Part shown: piece by piece, positions 17,109 through 26,567 of the stretch
How positions within the stretch are numbered: the stretch's first letter is position 1
How the letters are laid out: every line of letters starts with the position of its first letter
DNA from: Candidatus Kapaibacterium sp.
GTDB lineage: Bacteria; Bacteroidota; Ignavibacteria; Kapaibacteriales; UBA2268
NCBI GenBank assembly: GCA_013414795.1
Contig: CP058732.1
Span: forward strand, 353,501-417,500
Direction: 5' to 3'
DNA: 64,000 bases
Notes under the pieces: generated by a model
What the model saw: only the letters and a program-made list of their open reading frames with translations
Databases searched by the model: none
What the model was told of the DNA's origin: nothing
Made by a program: the position numbers and the translations under genes

Positions 17109-19364
17109 ATGAGGAAGTTTTTATGGTTAATATTTTGCTTATTTTTGCTTGAAGTTTCCTTTGCACAGAAGAACCAAGTTGGCAAACAAATCAAAGTATT
17201 CCCAGACGAATATTCTGAACTTGATGATATACCAGTTACCCAGCAAATAGATGACCCGTTTATTTTGAAAACGCTCGAAAGAGCAAGGCTAAAGTATTTG
17301 CGTGCCTTGTCTTTCATCGAAAAGAAAGATACTTTGCAAGCAGAGGAAAATTTCGAACAAGCCATCGATATTCTCAATTCTATTAGTTACTATCCCAACA
17401 TAAATAAATACCGTGATTATACAGATTTGATTTTATCCATTCTCGAGGATTATGAAAAAAACATCAGAAACATTGACCATTTAGACGAAAGTTCTTCGCT
17501 ATTTTTAATGAGAGAAACGCTAACCAAAGAATTAGAAAAGACCAGTCGAAGCAAACCCCAAATTGGCTCGCTTCAACCAAAGCAAAAGGATACAACCAAA
17601 TCCCTTGAATTGAAAACTGGATATGCATTTCAAATTCCAATGGATGACAACGAATATGTAAAAAAGAGCATCGAGTTTCTAACTCAAAAGCCGATTGGAA
17701 GAAAATTCGTTCGAAACAGTCTGGCTCGGAGCACAGTTTGGGGCAATATAGTCCGAAAAATCATCGAAGAAGAGAAAATGCCGAAAGAACTCTACTATCT
17801 TGCAATGGTAGAAAGTGGTTTCAACCCCTTTGCGGTTTCGAGAGCCAAGGCGGTTGGAATGTGGCAATTTATAATGTCGACTGGACAACTTTACGGTTTG
17901 AATGCAAACAATTCGCCTTGGATTGACGAGCGACGAGACCCAGTCAAAGCGACAAGAGCAGCAATGCGACATCTTCGTGATTTATACAATGAACTTGGGG
18001 ATTGGCATCTTGCTATTGCCGCCTACAACTGTGGAATCAATGCAGTGCAACGTGCCATCGCAAAATTGAACAATTCGGACAGCGTAAACTTTTGGAATAT
18101 AATGCAATTCCTTCCAAGAGAAACTCGAAATTACGTCCCTCTTTTCATTGCTACGGTGATGGTGGTTAATAATCTTGAAGCATACGGTTTTGGTAAATCT
18201 GATATAGAATTTCTTCCAGAATTGAAATTTGACAAATACACCTTGAAGGAGCCAGTAAGTTTGTCTGCTCTGGCAAAATGTGCCAATGTTTCTATTGAGG
18301 AACTTCGGCAACTGAACCCAGAATTGGTCTACTCTTTTACTCCCCCAGATGTCGATGAGTATGAACTTCGAATACCCTACGGTTCGAAACAAACATTTAT
18401 TGCAAACTTATTGAATTTAAGCCCAAGCGAGAAGCAACCATTTTTTACCTATCGCACAGAAAAGAAAGAGACTATTAGAGATATTGCAGAAAAATTCAAC
18501 GCTAATCTTGATGAAATTCTTTTGATAAACAAAATTGCATCGGCTTCTAAAAAGTTGCCAAAAGGCACTACTATTAAAATCCCAATTTCTAGACAGGAAG
18601 TCGCAAGTAGTGAGATTGAAAACGACACACCAACTGAATCGAATTCCCTGGCAGAATCGAAAAACTTAACTCCCTCTGAAAATAAAATCGGAAACAAAAC
18701 AACTGAAAACCGAACCGTTAATGTTGTTAGATACATTGTAAAAAATGGTGAAAATATTTTCTCAATTAGCCAAAAGTTCAATACACACATAGATAGCATT
18801 GTCAAATGGAATGATTTGAGCACACGTAATGTTAGTGTTGGTCAAGTATTACGAATCTATACCAGCGAATATTCAAATTCTTCTTCCCCAGAGGCAAATC
18901 CTATGTCTGAATCAAATAAAAACAATTCGAAATCCGCTGAAACCATTGGTAATGTTCAGGTTCCTAATCAAAAGAAATCCGAAAACCTTGTTCCAAAGAA
19001 CAGAAAATATCACACAGTTCGAAAAGGCGAAACATTGCAGTCAATTGCAAACGAATATGGTGTTTCAATCCAAGAATTGCTCCAATGGAATCCCAAACTT
19101 CGCCAAAGGAAACATAATATACTTGTGGGAGAAAAAATCAAAGTAAGTGGCGAGACAAGTATTGCAAGCGAAAATTCTTCTACGAAAGCAAGCAAAAAAC
19201 AAGACCAAACAAAAAGTAAAACAAAATACCATATTGTTCGTAAGGGGGAGACATTAGAGAAGATTTCGAAAAAGTATGGATTGACCTTGAATGAAATCAA
19301 ATCACTTAATCCCAAAATGAAATCGAAAAAAATAAAAGCGGGAGAGAAAATTCGTATCAATTGA
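17109..19364 (+). CDS. mltD: Membrane-bound lytic murein transglycosylase D-like protein with LysM repeats
   Basis: Cleaves glycan strands of peptidoglycan in the periplasm. A 751-residue protein with a signal peptide (to about FAQ, residues 1-20), a helical N-terminal region, then an SLT (GH23) domain. The catalytic Glu is in YLAMVESGFNP, followed by AVGMWQFIMSTGQLYG and AIAAYNCGINAV. Four LysM-type repeats lie in the C-terminal half; the last two are the most canonical (YHTVRKGETLQSIANEYGVS; YHIVRKGETLEKISKKYGLT), with Ser/Asn/Lys-rich linkers between. A strong GGGGGGAG ribosome-binding site ends 3 bases before the ATG. No lipobox is seen, so it is probably secreted rather than lipid-anchored. 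Confidence 0.93.
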   Translation: MRKFLWLIFCLFLLEVSFAQKNQVGKQIKVFPDEYSELDDIPVTQQIDDPFILKTLERARLKYLRALSFIEKKDTLQAEENFEQAIDILNSISYYPNINKYRDYTDLILSILEDYEKNIRNIDHLDESSSLFLMRETLTKELEKTSRSKPQIGSLQPKQKDTTKSLELKTGYAFQIPMDDNEYVKKSIEFLTQKPIGRKFVRNSLARSTVWGNIVRKIIEEEKMPKELYYLAMVESGFNPFAVSRAKAVGMWQFIMSTGQLYGLNANNSPWIDERRDPVKATRAAMRHLRDLYNELGDWHLAIAAYNCGINAVQRAIAKLNNSDSVNFWNIMQFLPRETRNYVPLFIATVMVVNNLEAYGFGKSDIEFLPELKFDKYTLKEPVSLSALAKCANVSIEELRQLNPELVYSFTPPDVDEYELRIPYGSKQTFIANLLNLSPSEKQPFFTYRTEKKETIRDIAEKFNANLDEILLINKIASASKKLPKGTTIKIPISRQEVASSEIENDTPTESNSLAESKNLTPSENKIGNKTTENRTVNVVRYIVKNGENIFSISQKFNTHIDSIVKWNDLSTRNVSVGQVLRIYTSEYSNSSSPEANPMSESNKNNSKSAETIGNVQVPNQKKSENLVPKNRKYHTVRKGETLQSIANEYGVSIQELLQWNPKLRQRKHNILVGEKIKVSGETSIASENSSTKASKKQDQTKSKTKYHIVRKGETLEKISKKYGLTLNEIKSLNPKMKSKKIKAGEKIRIN

Positions 19365-19444
19365 TTTGCAATTATTATTTCCTTCAAACCGATAATTTTT
19401 TCTTTGATACAACCCACTGCATTTTTATTTTTAATTTTGTCATT

Positions 19445-20218
19445 ATGGAAAATATTTACGAGGCATTTAAGAAACTTGATTACTTCGTGGTTGCCCACAG
19501 AGGAGCCAGTGCAGTTGCACCAGAAAACACCCTTGCCTCTTTTGAAGAAGCAATTTCCGTCGGTGCCCACTTCATCGAAATGGATATTCAAGCGACTGCG
19601 GACGGTGTTCCAATCGTATTCCACGACAAAGGTTTAAGCAGAACAACCGATGGGAAAGGCATTGCATCTCAACTCACTTTCGAAGAACTAAAAAAATTCG
19701 ATAGCGGGAAGTGGTTCGGTAATGAATTTGCGGGCGAGCGTATCCCTTCGCTCGAAGAAGTTTTGCAATTTGTCAATGGAAGAATCTTTCTAAATTTGGA
19801 ATTGAAGAATCTTGGGAACAATTCCCAGCAAAATATTGCGAAAATCCTTGAACTAATTGAAAAATACAACTACTGCGACAAGGTTATCATTTCCTCCTTC
19901 TACCACGAACAACTTAAAATTGTGAAAAGACTAAATTCCCAAATACCTATCGCTCCTATTCGCTTTCCAAGGGACGAACGATTGCCATCGCAACTTAAAC
20001 AAGAACTCGATTGCCAGGGATTTGTTTGTAGTATCGATGAGTTGGATCAAAAGATTGCGGAAGACGCTCGCAGTAACAACATATTCATTGGCGTGTATTC
20101 TGTCGATACAGAAGAGCAACTCGATTTTGTGCTATCCCACAATGTAAAGGCGATTGTAACAAACTTACCTGGAAAAATATTGAGTATTCTTCGAAACAAA
20201 TACAAAGCAATCGTATAA
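19445..20218 (+). CDS. Glycerophosphodiester phosphodiesterase
   Basis: Hydrolyses glycerophosphodiesters to glycerol-3-phosphate and an alcohol. The GDPD signatures are clear: VAHRGASAVAPENT (His and Arg of the active site), then EMDIQATADG and VFHDKGLSRTTDG (metal-binding Glu/Asp and catalytic His), with LNLELKN and the C-terminal GVYSVDTEEQ. I start at the ATG at 19445, where the homologous region begins; an upstream TTG would add 28 hydrophobic residues. No signal peptide is seen from this start, so a cytoplasmic, UgpQ-like role is likely. A TAATTTTG element lies only 5 bases before the ATG (19432-19439), which might mean a nearly leaderless message. Confidence 0.92.
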   Translation: MENIYEAFKKLDYFVVAHRGASAVAPENTLASFEEAISVGAHFIEMDIQATADGVPIVFHDKGLSRTTDGKGIASQLTFEELKKFDSGKWFGNEFAGERIPSLEEVLQFVNGRIFLNLELKNLGNNSQQNIAKILELIEKYNYCDKVIISSFYHEQLKIVKRLNSQIPIAPIRFPRDERLPSQLKQELDCQGFVCSIDELDQKIAEDARSNNIFIGVYSVDTEEQLDFVLSHNVKAIVTNLPGKILSILRNKYKAIV

Positions 20219-20219
20219 T

Positions 20220-20876
20220 TTAAGTTTGAAAGGTTTCGATAATCTCAATAGTTCTGGTAACATAAGCAAAGCCAAAAGATAAGTTTAGCAGAGATGCAAA
20301 ATGCATTTCTTCATTGACGCTCCCAGTTGCATCGGCAAGGAAAAACACACGGTAGTCTCGATAGTAGGCATCTCTTGCTGTCGATTCACAACACATATTT
20401 GTCATAATACCCGTGATAACCAAATCTTCTATTTTTAATCCACGAAGATAAACTTCTAAATCGGTATTATAAAATGCTGAATATCTATGTTTAAGAATAA
20501 CCTTTTCATTTGGAAGAGGTGCTATTTCTTCGATTATTTCGCTTTCAGGGGTGTTTTCGATACACATACCTTCCCACCACCATTTCATAATCCCAGCATC
20601 AATACCTTCTCTGTCGTGGACGTGGCGTGTAAAGATGACTGGCAAATTGCTTTCTCTATACATTTGAATTAGGCTTTTGATATTATCAATAATTGCAAGA
20701 CCTCCACAAGTAAATGTTGGTGAATCTGGGTCGAGGAAAAAATTTTGCATATCTACTACTAAAAGTGCAGATTTAGCCTTGTTTAGGGTAAGTTTGTGTA
20801 TGTTGAAAGGAGAAATTCGTTTCAACCACTCCTCGGTTTTTTGGTTTAAATTATTCTTTGTTACGTAACAATTCAA
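20220..20876 (-). CDS. Isochorismatase-family cysteine hydrolase
   Basis: A 218-residue alpha/beta hydrolase of the isochorismatase/nicotinamidase superfamily. The catalytic triad is visible: D42 in LVVDMQNFF, K129 in VILKHRYSAF and the nucleophile C162 in TNMCCESTARDA. The N-terminal ~35 residues are an extra helical segment. Substrates in the family include nicotinamide, isochorismate, ureidoacrylate and N-carbamoyl compounds, and nothing here decides between them. It converges on the glycerophosphodiesterase gene with a one-base gap and diverges from the MoxR operon. The 105-base divergent region holds no clear operator. Confidence 0.9.
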   Translation of the reverse strand: MNCYVTKNNLNQKTEEWLKRISPFNIHKLTLNKAKSALLVVDMQNFFLDPDSPTFTCGGLAIIDNIKSLIQMYRESNLPVIFTRHVHDREGIDAGIMKWWWEGMCIENTPESEIIEEIAPLPNEKVILKHRYSAFYNTDLEVYLRGLKIEDLVITGIMTNMCCESTARDAYYRDYRVFFLADATGSVNEEMHFASLLNLSFGFAYVTRTIEIIETFQT

Positions 20877-20981
20877 AGTTGCTCCCTATTTTTTTCAATT
20901 ATAGAAAATTAAATTACAAAAATAAGAAAATTCAATTTTGTAAAGATTTAGTCGTCAAATAATTTTTATTTGTATAAAAGT

Positions 20982-21974
20982 ATGGAAGAGAAAGAAAAAG
21001 ATTTAGAAACACTTGAAAGATTTTCCAAAGCAATCGAACGAATCGACAAGGAAATGTCCAAGGTAATTGTTGGACAGAAAGATATAATCAACCAATTGCT
21101 AATTGCATTGTTTTCACGTGGAAATTGCCTTTTGATTGGTGTCCCAGGCTTGGCAAAAACCTTGATGATTCGCACCCTTGCCTCTTCTATGGATTTGAAA
21201 TTCAGTAGAATTCAATTTACTCCCGACCTAATGCCATCCGACATAACTGGGACTGAAATCATTGAAGAGAACATAACGACTGGAAGCAAAAGTTTCAAGT
21301 TTGTCAAAGGCCCTATCTTTGCAAATATTGTGCTTGCTGATGAGATTAACCGTACGCCGCCAAAAACTCAATCCGCTTTGCTCGAAGCAATGCAAGAGCA
21401 CGAAGTTACCGCCGCTGGGGTTACATATAAACTTTCCGAACCTTTTTTCGTACTTGCAACACAAAACCCAATCGAACAGGAAGGAACTTACCCTTTGCCA
21501 GAGGCACAGTTGGATAGATTTATGTTCAACCTTTGGTTGGATTATCCAAAATTCGACGAGGAAGTTGAAATAGTAAATTCCACCACTTCAATGCAAAACC
21601 CCAAAGTTGAAAAAGTATTAAATACAGAACAAATCATTGAATTTCAAGACCTTGTGCGAAAAGTTCCCGTTGCACCTAATGTTGTCAATTATGCTGTGAA
21701 ACTCGTTCGGGCAACTCGACCCAATGGCGAAGCCTCGAAAATTGTTAAGGACTATGTTCGCTACGGCGCTGGTCCACGTGCCTCGCAATATTTAATCCTT
21801 GGGGCAAAGGCTCGGGCAGCAATGCAAGGAAGGTTCACTCCCGACATCGACGATGTGCGTGCTGTTGCTCTACCAGTCCTTCGCCACCGAATTGTGACCA
21901 ACTTCAACGCAGAAGCCGAAAACGTCTCGACTGCTGAAATTGTCGAAAAATTACTTGAGGAAGTAAAATTATAA
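20982..21974 (+). CDS. MoxR-family AAA+ ATPase
   Basis: A 330-residue AAA+ chaperone of the type that, with von Willebrand-domain partners, matures metalloenzymes or envelope complexes. The Walker A variant is GVPGLAKT (residues 53-60), and Walker B is VLADEINR (D120, E121). The block AMQEHEVTAAGVTYKL and the sensor region TQNPIEQEGTYPLPEAQLDR are MoxR hallmarks. The ATG at 20982 is preferred to a TTG four codons earlier. The usual MoxR neighbours (DUF58, VWA and Batl-type proteins) are missing: the next genes, 8 and 3 bases downstream, are a thioesterase and a PorQ-like protein, which is an unusual context. Confidence 0.95.
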   Translation: MEEKEKDLETLERFSKAIERIDKEMSKVIVGQKDIINQLLIALFSRGNCLLIGVPGLAKTLMIRTLASSMDLKFSRIQFTPDLMPSDITGTEIIEENITTGSKSFKFVKGPIFANIVLADEINRTPPKTQSALLEAMQEHEVTAAGVTYKLSEPFFVLATQNPIEQEGTYPLPEAQLDRFMFNLWLDYPKFDEEVEIVNSTTSMQNPKVEKVLNTEQIIEFQDLVRKVPVAPNVVNYAVKLVRATRPNGEASKIVKDYVRYGAGPRASQYLILGAKARAAMQGRFTPDIDDVRAVALPVLRHRIVTNFNAEAENVSTAEIVEKLLEEVKL

Positions 21975-21982
21975 ATATTCTA

Positions 21983-22411
21983 ATGGAAAAGAGCAAGACA
22001 CTCAAATACTCGACCACAGAGCGAATACGATATGCCGATGTTGACAAAATGGGTGTCGTTTACAATGGCAACTACTTACGGCTATTTGAAATAGGTAGAA
22101 CTGAACTTATGCGGAATTTTGGAATACCATATCCCGAAGTTGAAAAATTAGGCTATATACTTCCGCTTGTCGAGGCTTGTGTGAAATGGAAAGGTTCCGC
22201 AAAATACGATGACTTGGTTGAAATTCGCACTGAATTTAATCCCGAAAGTCTCAATTCCACAATTCGATTCGATTATGAAATTCTTGTCGATGGGAAGACA
22301 ATAGCCATCGGTTATACAGTTCACTCCTTCGTTCTTTCAGACAAGTTTCGTGCGGTTAAGCCACCGAAGTTCTTCATTGAACACGTCAGAAAAATAACAA
22401 ATGAATTATAA
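21983..22411 (+). CDS. YbgC-type acyl-CoA thioesterase (hot-dog fold)
   Basis: A 142-residue 4-hydroxybenzoyl-CoA-thioesterase family protein that hydrolyses acyl-CoA or acyl-carrier thioesters. The family motif RYADVDKMGVVYNGNYLRLFEIGR contains the catalytic Asp and the Tyr/Asn positions. The C-terminal half carries the standard beta strands (YEILVDGKTIAIGYTVHSFV). It starts 8 bases after the MoxR gene and ends 3 bases before the PorQ-like gene, so all three share a transcript. In many Gram-negatives YbgC is linked to tol-pal envelope genes; here the linkage is to T9SS/MoxR instead. Confidence 0.93.
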   Translation: MEKSKTLKYSTTERIRYADVDKMGVVYNGNYLRLFEIGRTELMRNFGIPYPEVEKLGYILPLVEACVKWKGSAKYDDLVEIRTEFNPESLNSTIRFDYEILVDGKTIAIGYTVHSFVLSDKFRAVKPPKFFIEHVRKITNEL

Positions 22412-22414
22412 TAT

Positions 22415-23344
22415 ATGAAAAAGTTTATTTGGATTGCCCTTTTTGCCATTGTTTCCTCTGGATTTGCCAAGGACACACCATTCAATTTTCTTCGGAACAG
22501 CGGAAGCGCTCGTTCGACAGCTCTTGCTGGGGCTTTTGTTTCTATTGTGGATGACCCTGCTGCTCTTTTCTACAATCCAGCAAGCATTGCAACTACAAAA
22601 TCGAAAAACTTTTCTTTTACTTTTTTCAAGCACGTCCTCGACGTGAATTCTGGCACAGTTTCATATTCACGGAATTTTGACAAAATTGGCTATCTTGCTG
22701 CTTCTGCCATTTATACCAACTACGGTTCATTTGAAAGAACTGATGCCCAAGGTCAATACATTGGAACATTTAGTGCTAACGACTTTGCTCTTGGCTTTTC
22801 ATATGCAAATATACTGGATACCAATCTCTATTACGGTGCAACCTTAAAAATAATCTCCTCTAACATCGACAAATATAGTTCTTTGGCTCTTGCAGTAGAT
22901 TTTGGCTTGCTTTATGTAATCCCAGAAAAGAGGACAAGTGTCGGCTTTTCTATTCTTCATACTGGAACGCAATTGAAGACTTTCGACGGGACAAGGGAAA
23001 GTCTTTCCCTCGATGTTCGTGTTGGCGTTTCCCATAAATTGCGAGGGTTGCCCTTGCTGTTGAATTTCAATCTTTACGGTCTTGCCGACCAAACCAACAA
23101 GTTTTTCGATAAATTTTTGAAGTTTGCTATTGGCGGAGAATTTGACTTCGGCGAAAATGTAAATTTGCGTATTGGATACGACAATTACATTAGGAAATAC
23201 TCTGGTGGCTCGAAGAACAAAGAATTTATTGGCTTTTCTGGCGGCTTGGGGTTAAAGTTTCAAGACATAAATATCGACTACGGGGTTGCACAAGTTGGCT
23301 CCTCTGCAATTTTCCACAAATTTTCAATTTATTATAATTTCTAG
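22415..23344 (+). CDS. PorQ-like type IX secretion outer-membrane protein
   Basis: A 309-residue outer-membrane beta-barrel of the PorV/PorQ (FadL-like) type, with a signal peptide (residues 1-18, ending SGFA). The N-terminal block is diagnostic: FNFLRNSGSARSTALAGA, then DDPAALFYNPASIA. It continues with alternating strands, and the last residues IYYNF end in an aromatic residue, as expected for insertion by BAM. PorQ docks PorZ in the T9SS attachment complex, and PorV shuttles cargo to the sortase. Length and the NPA motif favour PorQ, but a generic PorV paralogue cannot be excluded. It is the last gene of the MoxR-thioesterase-PorQ unit. Confidence 0.82.
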   Translation: MKKFIWIALFAIVSSGFAKDTPFNFLRNSGSARSTALAGAFVSIVDDPAALFYNPASIATTKSKNFSFTFFKHVLDVNSGTVSYSRNFDKIGYLAASAIYTNYGSFERTDAQGQYIGTFSANDFALGFSYANILDTNLYYGATLKIISSNIDKYSSLALAVDFGLLYVIPEKRTSVGFSILHTGTQLKTFDGTRESLSLDVRVGVSHKLRGLPLLLNFNLYGLADQTNKFFDKFLKFAIGGEFDFGENVNLRIGYDNYIRKYSGGSKNKEFIGFSGGLGLKFQDINIDYGVAQVGSSAIFHKFSIYYNF

Positions 23345-23406
23345 AAAGTTGATTCTAAAAAGAATAATTAGTAGGAGTTGTAGAGAACTCAGTGGTTTAA
23401 TCTTTG

Positions 23407-23488
23407 CGGTGGGTGAGGGACTCGAACCCCCACAGGCTTTCGCCCGGCGGTTTTCAAGACCGCTGCACTACCATTATGCGAACCCACC
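23407..23488 (-). tRNA. tRNA-Ser (UGA)
   Basis: On the minus strand a full cloverleaf folds: acceptor GGTGGGT/ACCCACC, a short D arm, anticodon stem GCGGT/ACCGC with loop CTTGAAA (anticodon TGA), and a long variable arm CGGGC-GAAA-GCCTG. The T arm is GGGGG-TTCGAGT-CCCTC, with one G-U pair. The long variable arm and discriminator G confirm serine. CCA is not encoded (the bases after G are CAA), so the tail must be added enzymatically. Confidence 0.95.
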
Positions 23489-23548
23489 ATAAATGCAAAA
23501 TTAAGAAATTTTTATCTAAATTAATTTTATCTTTCGAAAACGCAATAA

Positions 23549-24772
23549 TTAGGCGAATTTTTCTACATCTCTTAAACGAATTAAGGCAATTTCTGGGGGC
23601 AATCCCGCACGCACGGGAACTCCTACCCAACCAACGCCAGTGTTTACATATAGATGCTGGTCTCCGTCGGTATAAAGCCCAGCGTATTGCTTGTAGAAGA
23701 ATGCAGCGGGCGAAATTTTTGAATTGAGGATTTCAAATGCAACTTGCCCGCCGTGTGTGTGCCCGCTTAACATTAAATCGACCTTTCGCTTTCTACGTAT
23801 CGATTTATCCCAATTCGTTGGGTCGTGGCAAAGTAAAATTATTGGCAAATTGCTATCAAGCCCAGCCAGAGCCTTATCAAAATCGGCGTAGTTCATTCTA
23901 TGGCTGGAATTGTCGACGCCCGCAATTTGTAACTTGGTTCCATTGATATCGAAAACCCGATTTTCGTTTATTAACAAATCGATATTGCATTGTCGAATTC
24001 TTTGAGTAAGAATTTCAAACTCTTGGTGCTTCATATAATGCTCGTGGTTTCCTGGACAAGCCAAAACGCCGTAGCGAGCAGTGATATTTCGAAATGCGTC
24101 TTCCGTAATGTCCATCTCCTTTGGAGAGAAATTGACAAAATCACCAGTGACAAAGACAAAGTCTGGACTAAGCGAATTGATAATATCTACAATTTTGTTG
24201 AAGAAATCTTTGGAGGGATGGGAACCAGAGTGTATGTCAGAAATTTGAACAAACCTTAATTCTTTTAGTTGTGGCGGAAGATTGACAATTGGAACATCGA
24301 CATACACCACCTTTGGGGACATTGTCGTTTTCAAAGACTCACGGGCAAGTGCAATGTAGGGCAGACTCATCGCTCCCCAGCCAAGAACGGTTAGCACCTT
24401 TCTTCGAGAATTATCTATGCTTTTTGATACATCCACGCTTGGATTTACTTTTCTTTTGAAAATTTTTTTTATGCTTGAGGCGGAAATAATAACCAAAAAA
24501 ATAATGAATTTGGGAAAGTACCAAAAAGTTAGAGCGTAATTGCTGAAAATAGCAAATTTGCTTGGAATTGGATTTGTCCAACGGATAATCGAATTTGCAA
24601 CGAGCCAAATTGCAAATATTGGAATTGACCAAAAGTAAAATTTAATTAGAAGTGGGTCGTATTGCCTACTCTCAATGTATCTTTTGAACTTTTTGTAAAG
24701 ATATAAATCCGCAATTATTAGAATTGCATTTATGATTATTACTGTAAATATTATTAATCCAATGGGTATCAT
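23549..24772 (-). CDS. Membrane-anchored calcineurin-like metallophosphoesterase
   Basis: A 407-residue protein with about three N-terminal membrane helices (to about residue 100) and a cytoplasmic or periplasmic phosphoesterase domain. The dinuclear-metal motifs are all present in order: QISDIHSGSH, VTGDFVNF, CPGNHEHY, LLCHDP and LSGHTHGGQ. It belongs to the YkuE/YpbG-like group of membrane phosphoesterases, some of which act on lipid-linked diphosphates such as UDP-diacylglucosamine. The substrate is not deducible here. It lies between tRNA-Ser and the AI-2E-type permease on the same strand, with no tight coupling. Confidence 0.92.
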   Translation of the reverse strand: MIPIGLIIFTVIIINAILIIADLYLYKKFKRYIESRQYDPLLIKFYFWSIPIFAIWLVANSIIRWTNPIPSKFAIFSNYALTFWYFPKFIIFLVIISASSIKKIFKRKVNPSVDVSKSIDNSRRKVLTVLGWGAMSLPYIALARESLKTTMSPKVVYVDVPIVNLPPQLKELRFVQISDIHSGSHPSKDFFNKIVDIINSLSPDFVFVTGDFVNFSPKEMDITEDAFRNITARYGVLACPGNHEHYMKHQEFEILTQRIRQCNIDLLINENRVFDINGTKLQIAGVDNSSHRMNYADFDKALAGLDSNLPIILLCHDPTNWDKSIRRKRKVDLMLSGHTHGGQVAFEILNSKISPAAFFYKQYAGLYTDGDQHLYVNTGVGWVGVPVRAGLPPEIALIRLRDVEKFA

Positions 24773-24896
24773 AGGTATCGAAATTTTATAAATAACAAAA
24801 ACGAAATAAGAGGGAGAAAATTTTCTTTTGATGCTTGGAAGTTTGTTCCACTATTGGTGGTGTGGGAATTGGCAAAGTATATTTGTAAAATTTTGA

Positions 24897-26114
24897 CTAA
24901 TCTGGTTTTGGTTCAAGTTTTTCAACCCAGTCATTGAGGAAAAGCATTAAAGCGGCTGTTGTCGGAACAGCGAAAAGCAATCCAACCAAGCCGAAAAGAC
25001 CACCAAAAATATACAAGGAAAGGAATAAAATCAAAGGATGCAAGCCGACTCGCTTCCCAAGCACATTGGGTTCAATAAAGTATGCGTTGATAAAATGAAC
25101 TATATTAATCGTTGCCACAATGACAATAATTTGATACCATAAATTTTCGGGTCCAACCAGAAGAACAATCAACACTGAAATTATCATACTGGTAATAAGT
25201 CCAAGATAAGGGATTGGGTTTAGAAAACCACAAAGAATACCCAGAATCAAGGAAAATTCAATCTTGAAAATGGAGAAAGATAGGGAGCATAAAGAGGCAA
25301 CCATAATAGCAGCAACAAGTTGCCAACTTATGTAAATATGGAAAATTTCATTTACACGGGTAAGGTCGTGAAGTAGTTTTCTGTTCTTCTTTTCCAAAAT
25401 TGTTTTAATATACAATTTAAATTTTTCAAAGTCTTTTAAGAAGTAAAAAGAGAAAATAGGAATTAAAATTGCATTGACAACTTGACGGGCAAGTGTAGAC
25501 ATTCCCATAAGAAAATTGCCCAGCGAACCAAGTATTTTGCTAAACAGGTATTTCAGCTCGGGAAAAAGTTCATTTTCAATTAAGTTTTTCAAATATTCAT
25601 TCTTAATTCCAATGGATTCGAGAATTTTCGAGGCTTTTTGTGTATCTAAATAACTTGTAACAACGGTAACAACTGTCGTGATTTTTTGGGAGATTTCATT
25701 GAACTGATTTAAAATCTGCGGAGAAATCAAGATAAAGACAACCGAAACAAAGCCTACTAGTAGAAGTATAATCAAAAGCGAACTTAACCAACGAGGTATT
25801 TTCTTTTTTTCGAGTGCAGACACTAACGGTGCTAACAAATATGCGATTATGAAAGAAATTATGAAGGGTGCAATCGAAGAGCCAATAATTGTGAATATCC
25901 AGAGGACGAAGAAAGATACGAAAAGAAGTAACATTCGACGAACGAAATAGGACTCCTTGCGAAATGGAGTTATAACAAACAGACCAATCAGAAATATCAC
26001 AAGTGGGTTGAACAATTGTTGGGTAAAATATAAAAAGGCAATGAAGGCGATAATTCCTACGACTATTGCAGAGTTGAACGAAATGATGCGAATTTTGGGG
26101 TCTTGTTCCTTCAT
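24897..26114 (-). CDS. AI-2E/PerM family membrane transporter
   Basis: A 405-residue integral membrane protein with about seven or eight helices and a long central segment rich in Lys/Glu (residues ~115-240), the usual AI-2E-family layout. The conserved C-terminal region includes FLNPIPYLGLI and GLVGLLFAVPTTAAL. Members export autoinducer-2 or act as Na+/H+ antiporters or general permeases; function cannot be pinned down. The start codon overlaps the stop of the Rrf2 gene (TAATG), so the two are coupled. It is the last gene of the unit UPRT-like, Rrf2, permease. Confidence 0.92.
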   Translation of the reverse strand: MKEQDPKIRIISFNSAIVVGIIAFIAFLYFTQQLFNPLVIFLIGLFVITPFRKESYFVRRMLLLFVSFFVLWIFTIIGSSIAPFIISFIIAYLLAPLVSALEKKKIPRWLSSLLIILLLVGFVSVVFILISPQILNQFNEISQKITTVVTVVTSYLDTQKASKILESIGIKNEYLKNLIENELFPELKYLFSKILGSLGNFLMGMSTLARQVVNAILIPIFSFYFLKDFEKFKLYIKTILEKKNRKLLHDLTRVNEIFHIYISWQLVAAIMVASLCSLSFSIFKIEFSLILGILCGFLNPIPYLGLITSMIISVLIVLLVGPENLWYQIIVIVATINIVHFINAYFIEPNVLGKRVGLHPLILFLSLYIFGGLFGLVGLLFAVPTTAALMLFLNDWVEKLEPKPD

Positions 26115-26545
26115 TATAATGCTCTTATCTTCTTAATTGTAGTCTCCCTAAAATCTGCAATAGATTTTTCGGACAGCATTGCAATAATATTTTGTCGAGT
26201 TTCTGCCCATTTGCTATGAATAGGACAAGGATTTTCTTCGCTACAATTTGGAAAACCAAGTATACATTCTTCGAAAGCCTTCATTCCATCAATACTGCGG
26301 ATTATGTCAATAATTTTAATATCTTTTGGATTAACTTTGAGGGAGAAACCGCCAGTTTTGCCTTTTTTCGAGGAAACAATACCGCTATTTGCAAGTTTTT
26401 GCAATATTTTGGCAACAAATTCTTTGGGGACTTTCAACTCTTTGGAAATTTCATTAGCATTTCGTAAATATCCTTTCGGTTGCACAGACAAGTAAAGCAC
26501 TGCTTTAATTCCCAATTCCGCTTGCTTTGAAAAAAGTATTCTCAT
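26114..26545 (-). CDS. Rrf2-family transcriptional regulator with Fe-S cysteines
   Basis: A 143-residue winged-helix regulator. The N-terminal helix-turn-helix is typical of IscR/NsrR relatives (ILFSKQAELGIKAVLYLS; VPKEFVAKILQKLANSGIV; SSKKGKTGGFSL). Three cysteines, C94, C101 and C107, lie in the cluster-binding loop (CILGFPNC, then ENPCPIH), so a redox-, iron- or NO-sensing Fe-S cluster is likely. It is translationally coupled to the downstream permease and lies 22 bases after the UPRT-like gene, so it may regulate its own small operon. No obvious operator palindrome was found upstream of the unit. Confidence 0.94.
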   Translation of the reverse strand: MRILFSKQAELGIKAVLYLSVQPKGYLRNANEISKELKVPKEFVAKILQKLANSGIVSSKKGKTGGFSLKVNPKDIKIIDIIRSIDGMKAFEECILGFPNCSEENPCPIHSKWAETRQNIIAMLSEKSIADFRETTIKKIRAL

Positions 26546-26567
26546 CTTATATCCATCCTTCGTTATT

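Noticed and set aside
23404..23727. Plus-strand frame across the tRNA region
   Set aside because: It reads the complement of tRNA-Ser and of the 3' end of the phosphoesterase gene; a common artefact of tRNA genes.
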